Shown: positions 35,007 through 44,328, numbered from the stretch's first letter. The stretch is DNA of 64,000 bases from Ferribacterium limneticum (GCF_020510585.1 NZ_CP075190.1:2974001-3038000), one strand, 5' to 3'. Notes: generated from the sequence alone by a model not told the origin. Numbers and translations: made by a program.

Positions 35007-36182
35007 ATGATTTCCGGAAATCTGCTGCGGCGTACCACGCTTTCGACTCTTATCGGTGCAACGGTTCTTGGCACCGCCCTGCTCACCGGCTGCTCGGACA
35101 ACAAGCCGGCTGGCGGCCCACCGATGGGGCCGATGCCGGTCACCGTGCTGGAAGTTCAACCGCAGAAAGTACCCAGTTCCGTCGAGGTCATGGCGCAGAC
35201 TGAAGGCGCCCGAGAAACCGAAGTACGCGCCCGCGTCGCCGGCATTCTGGTCAAGCGCCTCTATCAGGAAGGCGAGACGGTCAAGGCCGGCCAGCCGCTG
35301 TTCCAGATCGACCGCTCGAGCTACGAAATCGCCCTGGCCGAAGCCAAGGCCAAGGCCGAGCAGACCAGCCGTGAAATGAATCGCCTGAAGAGCCTGATTG
35401 AAGCCAAGGCAATCAGCCAGAAAGAGTACGACGATTCCGCCTCGAATAACGCCATCGCCCAGGCCGCGCTGCGTCAGGCCGAGCTGAATCTGTCGTGGAC
35501 GATCGTCACCGCACCGGTTTCCGGCACCACCGGCCGCGCCGCCAAGTCCGAGGGCAACCTGATCACGGCCGGGGCCGACAGCCTGCTCACCTCGATCTAC
35601 CAGAGCAACCCGATCTGGGTCCGCTTCAGCCTCGGCGACAGCGATCTGGCCAAGCTGGCCGGCGGTCGCGTGACCAACAAGAATATCAGCGGCGTCGAGC
35701 TGATCCTGGCCGACGGCACGGTCTATCCGAAGACCGGCAAGCTCAACTTCCTGGCCAGCAACATCGACACCACGCTCGGCACCCAGGCCCTGCGCGCCGA
35801 GTTCGACAACCACGACAACCAGTTGCTGCCCGGCCAGTTCGTCCGCATCCGCCTGCTCACCGGCGAGCGTGATGGCGTTTTCCTGGTGCCACAGTCGGCC
35901 GTCGTGCAGACCGAGCAAGGCCCGCTCGTCATGCTCGCCGGCGAAGGCGACAAGGTTACGCCACGTCCGATCCAGGCTGGCGAATGGCGCGGCAAGGACT
36001 GGGTCATCCTCGGCGGTCTGAAGGCGGGCGACAAGGTCATCATCGACAACCTGATCAAGTTGCGCCCCGGCGCCCCGGTCGCTCCGCATGGCCCTGGCGA
36101 AAAGCCGGGCGCTCCGGCCCCGGCCAAGGACGCCGCCGCGCCGGCGAAGGAAGCTGCACCGGCACCGGCCAAGCAGGGTTAA
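35007..36182 (+). CDS. RND efflux periplasmic adaptor (membrane fusion protein), AcrA-like lipoprotein
   Basis: A 391-residue protein with a lipoprotein signal (GTALLTGCSDN; lipidated Cys near residue 29). The lipoyl/barrel-sandwich block (TEVRARVAGILVKRLYQEGETVKAGQPLFQID), an alpha-hairpin with AEAKAKAEQTSREMNRLKSL, and the second half-motif LSWTIVTAPVSGTTGR follow AcrA/MexA. The tail is Ala/Pro/Lys-rich. GGAG precedes the ATG at 35007; the open frame from 34899 runs through the operator and is rejected. First gene of the efflux operon. Confidence 0.93.
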   Translation: MISGNLLRRTTLSTLIGATVLGTALLTGCSDNKPAGGPPMGPMPVTVLEVQPQKVPSSVEVMAQTEGARETEVRARVAGILVKRLYQEGETVKAGQPLFQIDRSSYEIALAEAKAKAEQTSREMNRLKSLIEAKAISQKEYDDSASNNAIAQAALRQAELNLSWTIVTAPVSGTTGRAAKSEGNLITAGADSLLTSIYQSNPIWVRFSLGDSDLAKLAGGRVTNKNISGVELILADGTVYPKTGKLNFLASNIDTTLGTQALRAEFDNHDNQLLPGQFVRIRLLTGERDGVFLVPQSAVVQTEQGPLVMLAGEGDKVTPRPIQAGEWRGKDWVILGGLKAGDKVIIDNLIKLRPGAPVAPHGPGEKPGAPAPAKDAAAPAKEAAPAPAKQG

Positions 36183-36191
36183 GGAGCAGCC

Positions 36192-39100
36192 ATGTCCAAA
36201 TTCTTCATCAACCGGCCGATTTTCGCGTCGGTCATCTCGATCATCATCGTCATTGCCGGGCTGGTTGCCTCGCGCGTCCTGCCCATTGCGCAGTATCCGG
36301 AAATCGCGCCGCCGACCGTGCTGATCACCGCCACCTATCCGGGCGCTTCGGCCGAAACGCTGGCCAAGACTGTCGCTGCGCCGATCGAGGAGCAGTTGAA
36401 CGGTGTCGAGGGCATGCTGTATTTCAATTCCTCGGCAACTGCCAACGGCACGGTGACCATCACCGCGACCTTTGAGGTCGGGACCAACGCGGACCTCGCC
36501 GCGGTCAATGTCAACAACCGGGTCAAGGCCGCCGAGGCGCGTTTGCCAGCTGCCGTGCGGACCAACGGGGTGATCGTCCAGAAGCGCTCGAACGACATCC
36601 TGAACGTCGTCGCGCTGAAGTCGGAGGGCGGCAAGTACAGCACGCTGTTCCTGTCCAACTATGCCAGCCTGAACATCGCCGACGAACTGAAGCGGATCAA
36701 GGGCGTCGGCGACGTCACCATCTTCGGCGCCCAGGACTATTCGATGCGCATCTGGCTGAGGCCGGACCGCATGGCCCAGCTCGGCGTGACGACCAGCGAG
36801 GTCGCCGCCGCCATCGCCGCCCAGAACGCCCAGAACGCGGCCGGCAAGATCGGCCAGGAACCTTCGCCGGATGACCAGCAACTGGTCTATACGGTGACTG
36901 CCAAGGGCCGCCTGTTGAGCGAGGAGGAGTTCGGCAACATCGTCATCCGTGCCAGCGGCCCGGGCGGCCTGCTGCGCCTCAGGGACATCGCCCGCATCGA
37001 GCTCGGCGCCTACAACTACGACCAGCGGGTGACACTCGATGGCCAGCCGACCATTGCCATGGGCATCTTCCTGCAGACCGGCGCCAACGCGCTGGAAACG
37101 GCGGCATCCATCAGAACCAAGATGGACGAACTGAAGCTGCGTTTCCCGGCCGGCATGGACTACGTCATTCCCTACGATACGACGCACTTCGTCTCGGCCT
37201 CGATCAAGGAGGTCGTCAAGACGCTGGCCGAGGCCATGCTGCTCGTCCTCGCAGTCGTCTTCATCTTCCTGCAGAGCTGGCGCGCCACGCTGATCCCGAT
37301 GATCGCCGTACCGATCTCGCTGATCGGCTCCTTCGCCGGCCTCTGGCTGTTCGGCTTCTCGATCAACATGCTGACCCTGTTCGCCATGGTCCTGGCCATC
37401 GGCATCGTCGTTGACGACGCCATCGTCGTGCTGGAAAACGTCGAGCGCCTGATGGCCGAGGAAAAGCTGTCGCCCAAGGATGCGGCGATCAAGGCCATGA
37501 AGCAGGTGACCGGGGCGCTGATCGCCATCGTCCTGGTCCTGGTCTCGGTATTCATTCCGGTCGCCTTCCTCGGCGGCATCGCCGGCCAGTTGTACAAGCA
37601 GTTCGCGGTAACCGTCGCCGTCGCCGTCGTGCTCTCCGGCGTCGTCGCGCTGACCCTGACGCCGGCGCTGTGCGCCCTGCTGTTGAAGGCCCAGCATACT
37701 GAGAACAAGTGGTTCCGTCCCTTTAATCGACTGTTCGAGCGCTTTACCCGCTCCTACGTCAGCACTGTCAGCCTGACGCTAAAGCACGGCATCATCGGCG
37801 CCATCATTTTCGCACTGGTCGTCGCGTCGACCGTCGCCTACTTCCGCATCATCCCCGGCGGCTTCGTGCCGGCCGAAGACCAGGGTTACCTGATCTCGGC
37901 GCTGATCCTGCCCGACGGTGCGACGCTGAAGCGCACCGAGAAGACCGGCGAAGGCATGCGCCAGATGTTTGCCAAGGACGAAGCAGTGGCCCATACCTTC
38001 ATCGTTTCCGGCTTCGACCTGATCGGCGGCGGCAATAAGCCCAACGCCGGCACCATCTTCATCCCGCTCAAGGACTGGTCGGAGCGCCAGGGCAAGGCGC
38101 AGGACCTGGCCGGCAAGTTCATGGGCTTCGGCATGATGCAGCCGGATGGCCTCGGCCTGGTCTTCAATCCCCCGCCCATCCGCGGCCTCGGCACCGCCGG
38201 CGGCTTCGAGGTCTATGTCCAGAACCGCGTGGACGGCGATGTCCGCAAGCTCAACGAGGTCACCCAGCAGTTCATTGCCGATCTGCAGAAGCATCCGGAA
38301 TTCACCCGCATCAACACCTTCTTCCGGCCGACCGTGCCCCAACTGTTCGTCGAGGTCGACGAGCAGAAGGCGCTGGCGCTGGGCATCCCGATCGCCGACA
38401 TCTACTCGACGCTGCAAAGCACGATGGGCGCCCTCTACATCAATGACTTCAACAAGGCCGGCCGCGTTTACCGCGTGCAGTTGCAGGCCGAAGCCAACTC
38501 CCGGATGAAACCGGACGACATCGGCAAGGTCTATGTGAAGAGCGCAACGACCGGCGCGATGATTCCGCTCTCCGCGGTCAGCCAGGTCAGGAACATCGTC
38601 GGTCCTGAGCAGATCGAACGCTACAACGGCTTCACCTCGGCCAAGGTCCTGGGTGATAGCAAACCGGGTGTCAGTTCGGGCGACGCCATCAAGATCGTCG
38701 AGGAAGTCGCTGCCGCGACGCTGCCCGACGGCTTCGGCATCGCCTGGACCGGCCAGGTCTTCCAGGAAAAGCGCACATCCGGCTCGTCGCTGCAGGCCTT
38801 CGGCTTCGCCGTTGTGATGGTCTTCCTGATCCTCGCCGCCCAGTACGAGAAGTGGTCGCTGCCCATCGCCGTCGTGATGGCCGTGCCCTTCGCGCTGATG
38901 GGCGCGCTGACGGCGATCTGGCTGCGCGGCATGCCGAACGACATCTACTTCCAGATCGGGTTGGTGGTACTAATCGGGCTGGCCTCGAAAAACGCCATCC
39001 TGATCGTCGAATTCGCCGCCCAGAAATACGACGAAGGGATGACTGTCGCCGAGGCGGCCGTCGAAGCAGCACGCCTGCGCCTACGACCGATCATCATGAC

Positions 39101-39302
39101 CTCGCTAGCCTTCGTGCTCGGCGTCTTCCCGCTGGTCAAGGCCACCGGCGCCGGCGCCGGCGCCCGCCAGTCGATGGGGACCGGCGTCTTCGGCGGGATG
39201 ATCGCCGCCACCTTCATCGCTACCATTTTCGTCCCGCTGTTCTTCAAGTGGGTGGAACACGGCAAGCAGCAAAAGCCGACCACCCCGAAGGAGGAAAACT
39301 AA
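36192..39302 (+). CDS. RND efflux inner-membrane transporter, AcrB/HAE1 family
   Basis: A 1036-residue proton-driven drug pump with 12 membrane helices. MSKFFINRPIFASVISIIIVIAG is the canonical N-terminus, the helix-4 proton relay has the Asp pair in GIVVDDAIVVLENVER, and VPAEDQGYL, GFALMGALTAIW-like and IGLASKNAILIVEFA blocks match AcrB/MexB. It pumps hydrophobic and amphiphilic drugs from the periplasm or inner-membrane outer leaflet to the outer membrane channel. AAGGAG precedes the ATG, nine bases after the adaptor gene. Confidence 0.96.
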   Translation: MSKFFINRPIFASVISIIIVIAGLVASRVLPIAQYPEIAPPTVLITATYPGASAETLAKTVAAPIEEQLNGVEGMLYFNSSATANGTVTITATFEVGTNADLAAVNVNNRVKAAEARLPAAVRTNGVIVQKRSNDILNVVALKSEGGKYSTLFLSNYASLNIADELKRIKGVGDVTIFGAQDYSMRIWLRPDRMAQLGVTTSEVAAAIAAQNAQNAAGKIGQEPSPDDQQLVYTVTAKGRLLSEEEFGNIVIRASGPGGLLRLRDIARIELGAYNYDQRVTLDGQPTIAMGIFLQTGANALETAASIRTKMDELKLRFPAGMDYVIPYDTTHFVSASIKEVVKTLAEAMLLVLAVVFIFLQSWRATLIPMIAVPISLIGSFAGLWLFGFSINMLTLFAMVLAIGIVVDDAIVVLENVERLMAEEKLSPKDAAIKAMKQVTGALIAIVLVLVSVFIPVAFLGGIAGQLYKQFAVTVAVAVVLSGVVALTLTPALCALLLKAQHTENKWFRPFNRLFERFTRSYVSTVSLTLKHGIIGAIIFALVVASTVAYFRIIPGGFVPAEDQGYLISALILPDGATLKRTEKTGEGMRQMFAKDEAVAHTFIVSGFDLIGGGNKPNAGTIFIPLKDWSERQGKAQDLAGKFMGFGMMQPDGLGLVFNPPPIRGLGTAGGFEVYVQNRVDGDVRKLNEVTQQFIADLQKHPEFTRINTFFRPTVPQLFVEVDEQKALALGIPIADIYSTLQSTMGALYINDFNKAGRVYRVQLQAEANSRMKPDDIGKVYVKSATTGAMIPLSAVSQVRNIVGPEQIERYNGFTSAKVLGDSKPGVSSGDAIKIVEEVAAATLPDGFGIAWTGQVFQEKRTSGSSLQAFGFAVVMVFLILAAQYEKWSLPIAVVMAVPFALMGALTAIWLRGMPNDIYFQIGLVVLIGLASKNAILIVEFAAQKYDEGMTVAEAAVEAARLRLRPIIMTSLAFVLGVFPLVKATGAGAGARQSMGTGVFGGMIAATFIATIFVPLFFKWVEHGKQQKPTTPKEEN

Positions 39303-39303
39303 G

Positions 39304-40716
39304 ATGCATTCCCTGCCCCCGAAACATTTCAAATTTGGCCCAATTTTCGGGTTGACCGTGGCAATCGCCCTGAGCGGCTGCGCCATCGGCCCGAACTACT
39401 TCCGCCCGGCTTCGACCCTGCCGGAAGCGGCGCCGGCCGTCGCCACGGCTGAAGCTCCGGTCAACCCGACGTGGTGGACGCTGTTTGGCGACGCCGACCT
39501 CAACGCGCTGGTCGACCAGACACTGGCCGCCAACCAGGATCTGCAAGCCGCCATCGCCCGCCTCGAAGCGGCCGAAGCGGCGGCCCGCGAAGCCGGTGCC
39601 GACTACTTGCCGCGCATCGGTCTGGAAGCCAGCACCGGACGTAGCAAGAGCAGTGGCGAAACCTACAATGGCCGGAAACAGGGCAGCGCCACCTACGACA
39701 ACAATCGGGTTGCCGCGACGCTGAGCTACGAGCTCGACCTCTGGGGCCGCATCCGGCGCAGCAACGAAGCGGCGCGGGCCGAAGCGCTGGCCAGCCGTTT
39801 CGGCCGCGACAGCCTGCGCCTGACGCTGGTCGGCCAGGTTGCCAACGAGTACCTCAACCTGCGCAGCCTCGACGGCCAGATCGAAGTCACGGCCCAGACG
39901 CTCGAATCTCGCAAGCAGGCCCTCAAGATCGTCCAGGCCCGGCTCGATGCCGGCAGCGCCTCGGGCCTCGAACTGGCCCAGGCCGAAAGCGCCCTGAGCG
40001 GCGCCCAGGCCCAGTGGAGCCAGTTGCAACGCCAGCGCGCCCTGTCCGAAAGCCAGATCGGCCTGCTCAGCGGCCAGCCCGGCCTCAAGATCGGCGCCAC
40101 CGGCCTCGACAAGCTACCGTTGCCGCCGACCCCGCCGGCCGGCCTGCCCTCGGCCCTGCTCGAAGCCCGTCCGGACATCCGTCAGGCCGAGGAAAAGCTG
40201 GTCGCCGCCAACGCTCGCATCGGCGTCGCCAAGGCCGCCTACTACCCGACGATCAGCCTGACCGGGCTGTTCGGCAGCGAAAGCATGGCGCTGTCCAATC
40301 TGTTCACCAGCGGCGCCGGCATCTGGTCGGCCGCCCTCGGCCTCGCCATGCCGGTCTTCGACGCCGGCCGCACCGGCGCCCGGGTCGATCAGGCCACAGC
40401 CGTGCAGAAGGAAAGCCTGGCCAACTACCGGAAGACCGTGCAAACCGCCTTCAAGGAAGTAAACGACGCCATCGTCGGCCTGCGCGAATACAGCGAAGAA
40501 GAGGCCGCCTACTCGGCCCAGGTCGGCTCCTCGCAAAAGGCGCTCGATCTGGCCCAGAAGCGTTACGAGTCCGGCTATTCCGGCTACATGGACCTGCTCG
40601 ACGCCCAGCGCACGCTGAACGGCGCCCAGTTGCAGTATCTGGCCAGCCGCAAGAGCCGGCTCGGTGCGGCAGTCGATCTGTTCAAGGCATTGGGTGGCGG
40701 TTGGGTAGCCGGCTGA
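39304..40716 (+). CDS. RND efflux outer membrane channel, NodT/OprM family lipoprotein
   Basis: A 470-residue TolC-like lipoprotein. The signal ends at ALSGC (lipidated C26), followed by AIGPNYFRPA and the two outer-membrane efflux repeats (WWTLFGDADLNALVDQTLAANQDLQAAIARLEAAEA; KALDLAQKRYESGYSGYMDLLDAQRTLNGAQLQYL). Its N-terminal signal (residues 8-20, HFKFGPIFGLTVA) is encoded by a copy of the dispersed repeat. Third gene of the operon, one base after the pump gene. Confidence 0.94.
   Translation: MHSLPPKHFKFGPIFGLTVAIALSGCAIGPNYFRPASTLPEAAPAVATAEAPVNPTWWTLFGDADLNALVDQTLAANQDLQAAIARLEAAEAAAREAGADYLPRIGLEASTGRSKSSGETYNGRKQGSATYDNNRVAATLSYELDLWGRIRRSNEAARAEALASRFGRDSLRLTLVGQVANEYLNLRSLDGQIEVTAQTLESRKQALKIVQARLDAGSASGLELAQAESALSGAQAQWSQLQRQRALSESQIGLLSGQPGLKIGATGLDKLPLPPTPPAGLPSALLEARPDIRQAEEKLVAANARIGVAKAAYYPTISLTGLFGSESMALSNLFTSGAGIWSAALGLAMPVFDAGRTGARVDQATAVQKESLANYRKTVQTAFKEVNDAIVGLREYSEEEAAYSAQVGSSQKALDLAQKRYESGYSGYMDLLDAQRTLNGAQLQYLASRKSRLGAAVDLFKALGGGWVAG
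39326..39361 (-). repeat. Dispersed 36-bp repeat, copy 5 (encodes the signal peptide of the OprM-like channel)
   Basis: A reverse copy from ATTTCAAATTTGGCCC to GGGTTGACCGTGG. It is in the same frame as copy 4 and gives FKFGPIFGLTVA, the hydrophobic core start of the lipoprotein signal. Confidence 0.85.
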
Positions 40717-40745
40717 TTTGGTCGTCCCCGCTGCCTCGACACACC

Positions 40746-40782
40746 CGGGACTCCGCTTCGCGGCTGGCGAAGCGGAGTCCCG
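40746..40782. repeat. Perfect 16-bp hairpin downstream of the efflux operon
   Basis: CGGGACTCCGCTTCGC (40746-40761) and its exact reverse complement (40767-40782) flank a 5-base loop. There is no T tract, so it is not a standard terminator, though it may stop or stabilise the efflux mRNA. It lies 20 bases upstream of dispersed-repeat copy 6. Confidence 0.75.
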
Positions 40783-40801
40783 CCTGCCTGTGCCGGCACT
40801 T

Positions 40802-40837
40802 CCACGGTCAACCGGAAAAAATGGCCAAAAATGAAAT
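40802..40837 (+). repeat. Dispersed 36-bp repeat, copy 6 (intergenic)
   Basis: CCACGGTCAACCGGAAAAA then GGCCAAAAATGAAAT, almost identical to copy 3. It lies in the spacer between the efflux operon and the PAS-GGDEF gene. Confidence 0.85.
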
Positions 40838-40980
40838 CGCTGGCACAGCAAGGCCGGCCCCTCTTTGACACGACCAAAGTCATAGCGTAAGGTTGGCCAC
40901 ACAACAGACCGGCCGATGATCAGGCTGGCAATATTCCCCCGCGAGAACGCATTTTTTTATCCTCAGCAAGGAGAATATCG

Positions 40981-41958
40981 TTGGATTCCGGCACCCATAC
41001 GTTTGGCAGCGACATCGAACACAGCATGGCGGTGCGCCTGATGCAGCACTTGGTCGTTCCCACCTTTGTCCTTGATGCCGAACGCCGGGTGACCATCTGG
41101 AACCACGCCTGCGAACGTCTGACCGGTATTCCCGCTGCCGAAATGCTGGGCACCAAGGACCACTGGCGCGGCTTCTACAATGAACCGCGCCACTGCCTGG
41201 CCGACCTCATCGCACTCGAAAAATTTGACCAGCTCGCCGAGCTCTATGCCGCCCATACCACGCCCGGTGAATTCGGCTTCGGCCTGCGCGCCGAGAACTG
41301 GTGCGTCATGCCGGTCAAGGGCGAACGCCACTATCTGGCTGTCGATGCCGGGCCGATTTACGACGACCAGGGCAAGCTGATTGCCATCGTCGAAACGCTG
41401 CGCGACATGACCGACCAGAAACTGGCCGAAATGGCGCTGCAGAGCCTGGCGACCAAGGACAGCCTGACCGGTCTGGCGAATCGCCGCTCGCTCGATGACA
41501 AGCTCCAGCTTGAATGGAAATGCGGCCTGCGCGCCGGGACTTCGCTGGCTTTCATACTGGCCGATATCGATCATTTCAAGTGCTACAACGATCACTACGG
41601 CCACCCGAAAGGCGACGAGTGCCTGCGCTCGGTAGCCGGCGCCATTGGCACAGCGGTATTCCGACCGGCCGACATGACAGCACGTTACGGTGGCGAGGAA
41701 TTCGCCATCGTCATGCCCAACACTGATCAGGCCGGAGCCCACGCCGTAGCCGAACGCATCTGCGTGGCCATTCGCGCCCTGGCGATCCCGCATGCTGCCT
41801 CGGCGACGGCACCGCATGTGACGATCAGCGTCGGCGTTTCAGCCCTCGTTCCCGATTCCGGGAACAGTCTGGAAGCCCTGATCGCCGCTGCCGATGCGGC
41901 GCTCTACCGGGCCAAGGGTTCGGGACGAAACCGCACCGTCGTGGACCAACCCACCTAG
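40981..41958 (+). CDS. PAS-GGDEF diguanylate cyclase
   Basis: A 325-residue soluble protein. An N-terminal PAS domain (about 18-135; VPTFVLDAERRVTIWNHACERLTGIPAAEMLG) is joined to a GGDEF domain (about 155-320) with DSLTGLANRRSLDDKL, ADIDHFKCYND and an active GGEEF site (RYGGEEFAIVMP). It should make cyclic di-GMP in response to a signal bound by PAS. The start appears to be a TTG at 40981, supported by AAGGAG seven bases upstream; no ATG lies nearby in frame. Confidence 0.87.
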   Translation: MDSGTHTFGSDIEHSMAVRLMQHLVVPTFVLDAERRVTIWNHACERLTGIPAAEMLGTKDHWRGFYNEPRHCLADLIALEKFDQLAELYAAHTTPGEFGFGLRAENWCVMPVKGERHYLAVDAGPIYDDQGKLIAIVETLRDMTDQKLAEMALQSLATKDSLTGLANRRSLDDKLQLEWKCGLRAGTSLAFILADIDHFKCYNDHYGHPKGDECLRSVAGAIGTAVFRPADMTARYGGEEFAIVMPNTDQAGAHAVAERICVAIRALAIPHAASATAPHVTISVGVSALVPDSGNSLEALIAAADAALYRAKGSGRNRTVVDQPT

Positions 41959-41961
41959 CTT

Positions 41962-42693
41962 TCAGCCCAGGCGCCGACGCGCCTCGAACAGGCACACCCC
42001 GGCCGCCACGGAAACATTCAGGCTTTCGACACTGCCGTGCATGGGAATCTTGACCAGTTGGTCGCAATTCTCACGGGTCAGCCGACGCATGCCCTCGCCT
42101 TCGGCGCCGAGCACCCAGGCGGTCGCCTTCGGCCATTCGGCGGCATAAAGATCACTCTCCGCCTCACCCGCCGTACCGACCACCCAGATCTCGCGTTCCT
42201 GCAATTCGCGCAAGGTCCGCGCCAGATTGGTAACCATCACGTAAGGCATCGTTTCGGCCGCCCCGCAGGCCGTCTTGGCCGCTACATCGGTCAGACCGAC
42301 GGCACGGTCCTTCGGTGCGATGACGGCATGAACACCGGCCGCATCGGCCACACGCAGGCAGGCGCCGAGGTTGCGCGGGTCGGTGATGCCATCCAGCACG
42401 AGCAGAAAGGCCGGTTCTTCGAGCGTATCGAGCACATCGTCGAGATGCGCCAGCTTGCGATCACCCTCGATCAGGGCCAGAACACCTTGATGCCTAGCGC
42501 CCGGTGCCATGCCGTCGAGCCGCTTGCCGTCGGCCCCGATCACCTTGACGCCCTGCAACTCGGCGTGCGCCAGCAGATCACGCGCCCGCGCATCGTGGCG
42601 GGTGGCATCGATGACAATTTCCTTGACCGACTCCGGGTCGTGACGAAGTTTGGCGGTAACGGCGTGAAAACCGTAAATCAGGCGGGATGACAT
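41962..42693 (-). CDS. rlmB: 23S rRNA (guanosine-2'-O-)-methyltransferase RlmB
   Basis: A 243-residue SPOUT methyltransferase. The N-terminal substrate domain begins MSSRLIYGFHAVTAKLR. The C-terminal knot holds LVLDGITDPRNLGACLRVADAAG, WVLGAEGEGMRRLTRENCDQLVKIPMHG and VESLNVSVAAGVCLFEARR, the motifs for SAM binding and catalysis. It methylates 23S rRNA at G2251 (E. coli numbering). It often sits next to rnr in bacteria; here rnr is 1.6 kb away on the same strand, with the hemerythrin and HDOD genes between. Confidence 0.93.
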   Translation of the reverse strand: MSSRLIYGFHAVTAKLRHDPESVKEIVIDATRHDARARDLLAHAELQGVKVIGADGKRLDGMAPGARHQGVLALIEGDRKLAHLDDVLDTLEEPAFLLVLDGITDPRNLGACLRVADAAGVHAVIAPKDRAVGLTDVAAKTACGAAETMPYVMVTNLARTLRELQEREIWVVGTAGEAESDLYAAEWPKATAWVLGAEGEGMRRLTRENCDQLVKIPMHGSVESLNVSVAAGVCLFEARRRLG

Positions 42694-42763
42694 GGCTGCT
42701 TTCGAAAAACTGAAGGTCGAATTTTACCGCGCCGGCGCCATCGGCCGGAGATTGAGCATGCTC

Positions 42764-43327
42764 TTACAAATCCCTGAGCAGCGAATCCTCGCGGGCGATC
42801 CAGCGCGACAGGATCAGGTCATGCAGCGCGATGTGGTTGGTCTCCCAGCGGGCGAGCAAAGTATCCAGTTCGCGGATTCGCGAAACGATATGATGCGAGT
42901 CGAGCGACGAAACGATTTGCTGCACCGCCAATGAAATCGCCGCATGATCTTCCATGTGCGCCTCGCAGACATCACGGTCAACCATCAGCAGCAGCGAGTC
43001 GCGCATGACCATTTCTTCCGTCTTGAAATGGTCGAGGATAAAGGCGAAAACATCACCGAGCATGGCAATCACATCGGCCTCGCAACGCTGTTGCCGCTCA
43101 TCGCTGCAGCCTGTGCAATCCTTCAGATTGACGTGATCGATGCACACCCGGCGCAAGTTGGCGATGGCGGCAATCAGGAAACGATGCTCGGAATCGATCA
43201 GCTTGTGGCCGGTGACCAACTCCGCCGGCAACTCGCCAGTCGACAGCCAATGAGCCGTACTTTCGGACAAAACATCGACAGCAGCACCTGCCATGTGAGG
43301 AATGGAAACCACCCGCTGCTTCGTCAT
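42764..43327 (-). CDS. Bacteriohemerythrin-like protein with a cysteine-rich insert
   Basis: A 187-residue protein with all seven expected diiron ligands of hemerythrin in order: H48 (GHKLIDSEHRF), H100 and E104 (DHFKTEE), H124 and H128 (AHMEDH), H165 and D170 (NHIALHD). Between the first two helices is an extra segment with C62, C71, C74 and C82, including CTGC, which ordinary hemerythrins lack. It probably binds O2 or senses oxygen or redox state. The ATG at 43327 is chosen; 43354 is possible. It is divergent from the HDOD gene. Confidence 0.78.
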   Translation of the reverse strand: MTKQRVVSIPHMAGAAVDVLSESTAHWLSTGELPAELVTGHKLIDSEHRFLIAAIANLRRVCIDHVNLKDCTGCSDERQQRCEADVIAMLGDVFAFILDHFKTEEMVMRDSLLLMVDRDVCEAHMEDHAAISLAVQQIVSSLDSHHIVSRIRELDTLLARWETNHIALHDLILSRWIAREDSLLRDL

Positions 43328-43449
43328 CCCTATTCCGAAAGTAGTATAAAGCACTATTTTACCGTCCTAATTTGACTTGTTGATACGGTACTTGTTAATT
43401 TTGGTAATAAAATTCAGCAGCAATCCATTGTGCCAATCGGGGGAATCTC

Positions 43450-44313
43450 TTGCTGACGGAACACCAGAAACATTGGGGCGTTGATCAGTGGGCCGCCTAC
43501 CTCAGCAGCCAGGAGTTGCCCTGCATGCCGCGCTCAAAAGCGCGCCTGCTCGAACTCGAAGCCGAAAAGGGCGAACGACTGGCCGCTTGCGACCTGGCCG
43601 ACATCGCCGCCGCCGATCCCTTTCTTTGCCTGCGCCTGTTGCGTGAAGCGGAAAGCCACCGCGCCCAGCGCCTCGGACACGAAACGACCAGCCCGCTCGG
43701 CACCATCATGCAACTGGGTACCGATGCCGTGCACAAGTTGATGCTCGAGTGCCCGGAAACCGACGAATCGAACCTCGGCCTGGCCGAATGCGAAGCCCGT
43801 GCCCACCTGGCCAGCCGGCTGGCTCTGCGCTGGGGAGTGGCGCGCGCCGACATTTCGCCGGACGAAGTCGCCATGGCCGCCCTCCTTTCGGAAATCGGCG
43901 AACTGCTCCTCTGGTCCTTCGCCGCTGAGTTGCCGCTGGCTTCTATTGAAGCCCTGCATTCCGGTCGTTCGCCACGATCTCTGCAGGCGCAGGTAGACAC
44001 TTGCGGTTTCCGGTTCAAGGATCTGACGCTCAAATGCACCCTGATCTGGCACCTGCCATCGATCCTGACGCAACTGATCCGCGGCATCGACAACACTCGC
44101 GCCAACCTGTCCCGTCTTTGTGTCGACACCGCCCGCCATATCAGCAGCGGCCCGGACGACCCCGCCCTCCCCGCCGACATCGCCGCAGCCAAGGAGCTTA
44201 TCCCCGGCGCATCGCTGGAGTGGCTAACCGAACAGTTACCGGGACTCGACGAAGAGCACGTTTCCGCCATCGCGCTCAAGGCGGCAGATCTCCTCGACCC
44301 GACCCACCACTGA
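43450..44313 (+). CDS. HDOD-domain protein
   Basis: A 287-residue protein. ELPCMPRSKARLLELEAEKGERLAACDLADIAAADPFLCLRLLREAE and SPLGTIMQLGTDAVHKLML match the HDOD (HD-related output domain) fold, which lacks the metal-binding HD residues and acts in signalling. The start appears to be a TTG at 43450, with GGGGGAA upstream; no ATG is available nearby. It may be regulated together with the divergent hemerythrin gene. Its end lies 15 bases from the end of rnr (convergent). Confidence 0.78.
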   Translation: MLTEHQKHWGVDQWAAYLSSQELPCMPRSKARLLELEAEKGERLAACDLADIAAADPFLCLRLLREAESHRAQRLGHETTSPLGTIMQLGTDAVHKLMLECPETDESNLGLAECEARAHLASRLALRWGVARADISPDEVAMAALLSEIGELLLWSFAAELPLASIEALHSGRSPRSLQAQVDTCGFRFKDLTLKCTLIWHLPSILTQLIRGIDNTRANLSRLCVDTARHISSGPDDPALPADIAAAKELIPGASLEWLTEQLPGLDEEHVSAIALKAADLLDPTHH

Positions 44314-44328
44314 GCGCGACGGCGCCGG

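Noticed and set aside
34986..37697. A 903-codon open frame on the minus strand
   Set aside because: It lies opposite the adaptor and AcrB genes, is rich in Asp, Gly and Arg without domains, and is a shadow of GC-rich coding sequence.
42977..42986. A possible seventh dispersed-repeat copy (ACGGTCAACC)
   Set aside because: The match stops after ten bases; the CGGAAA part and the second half are absent.
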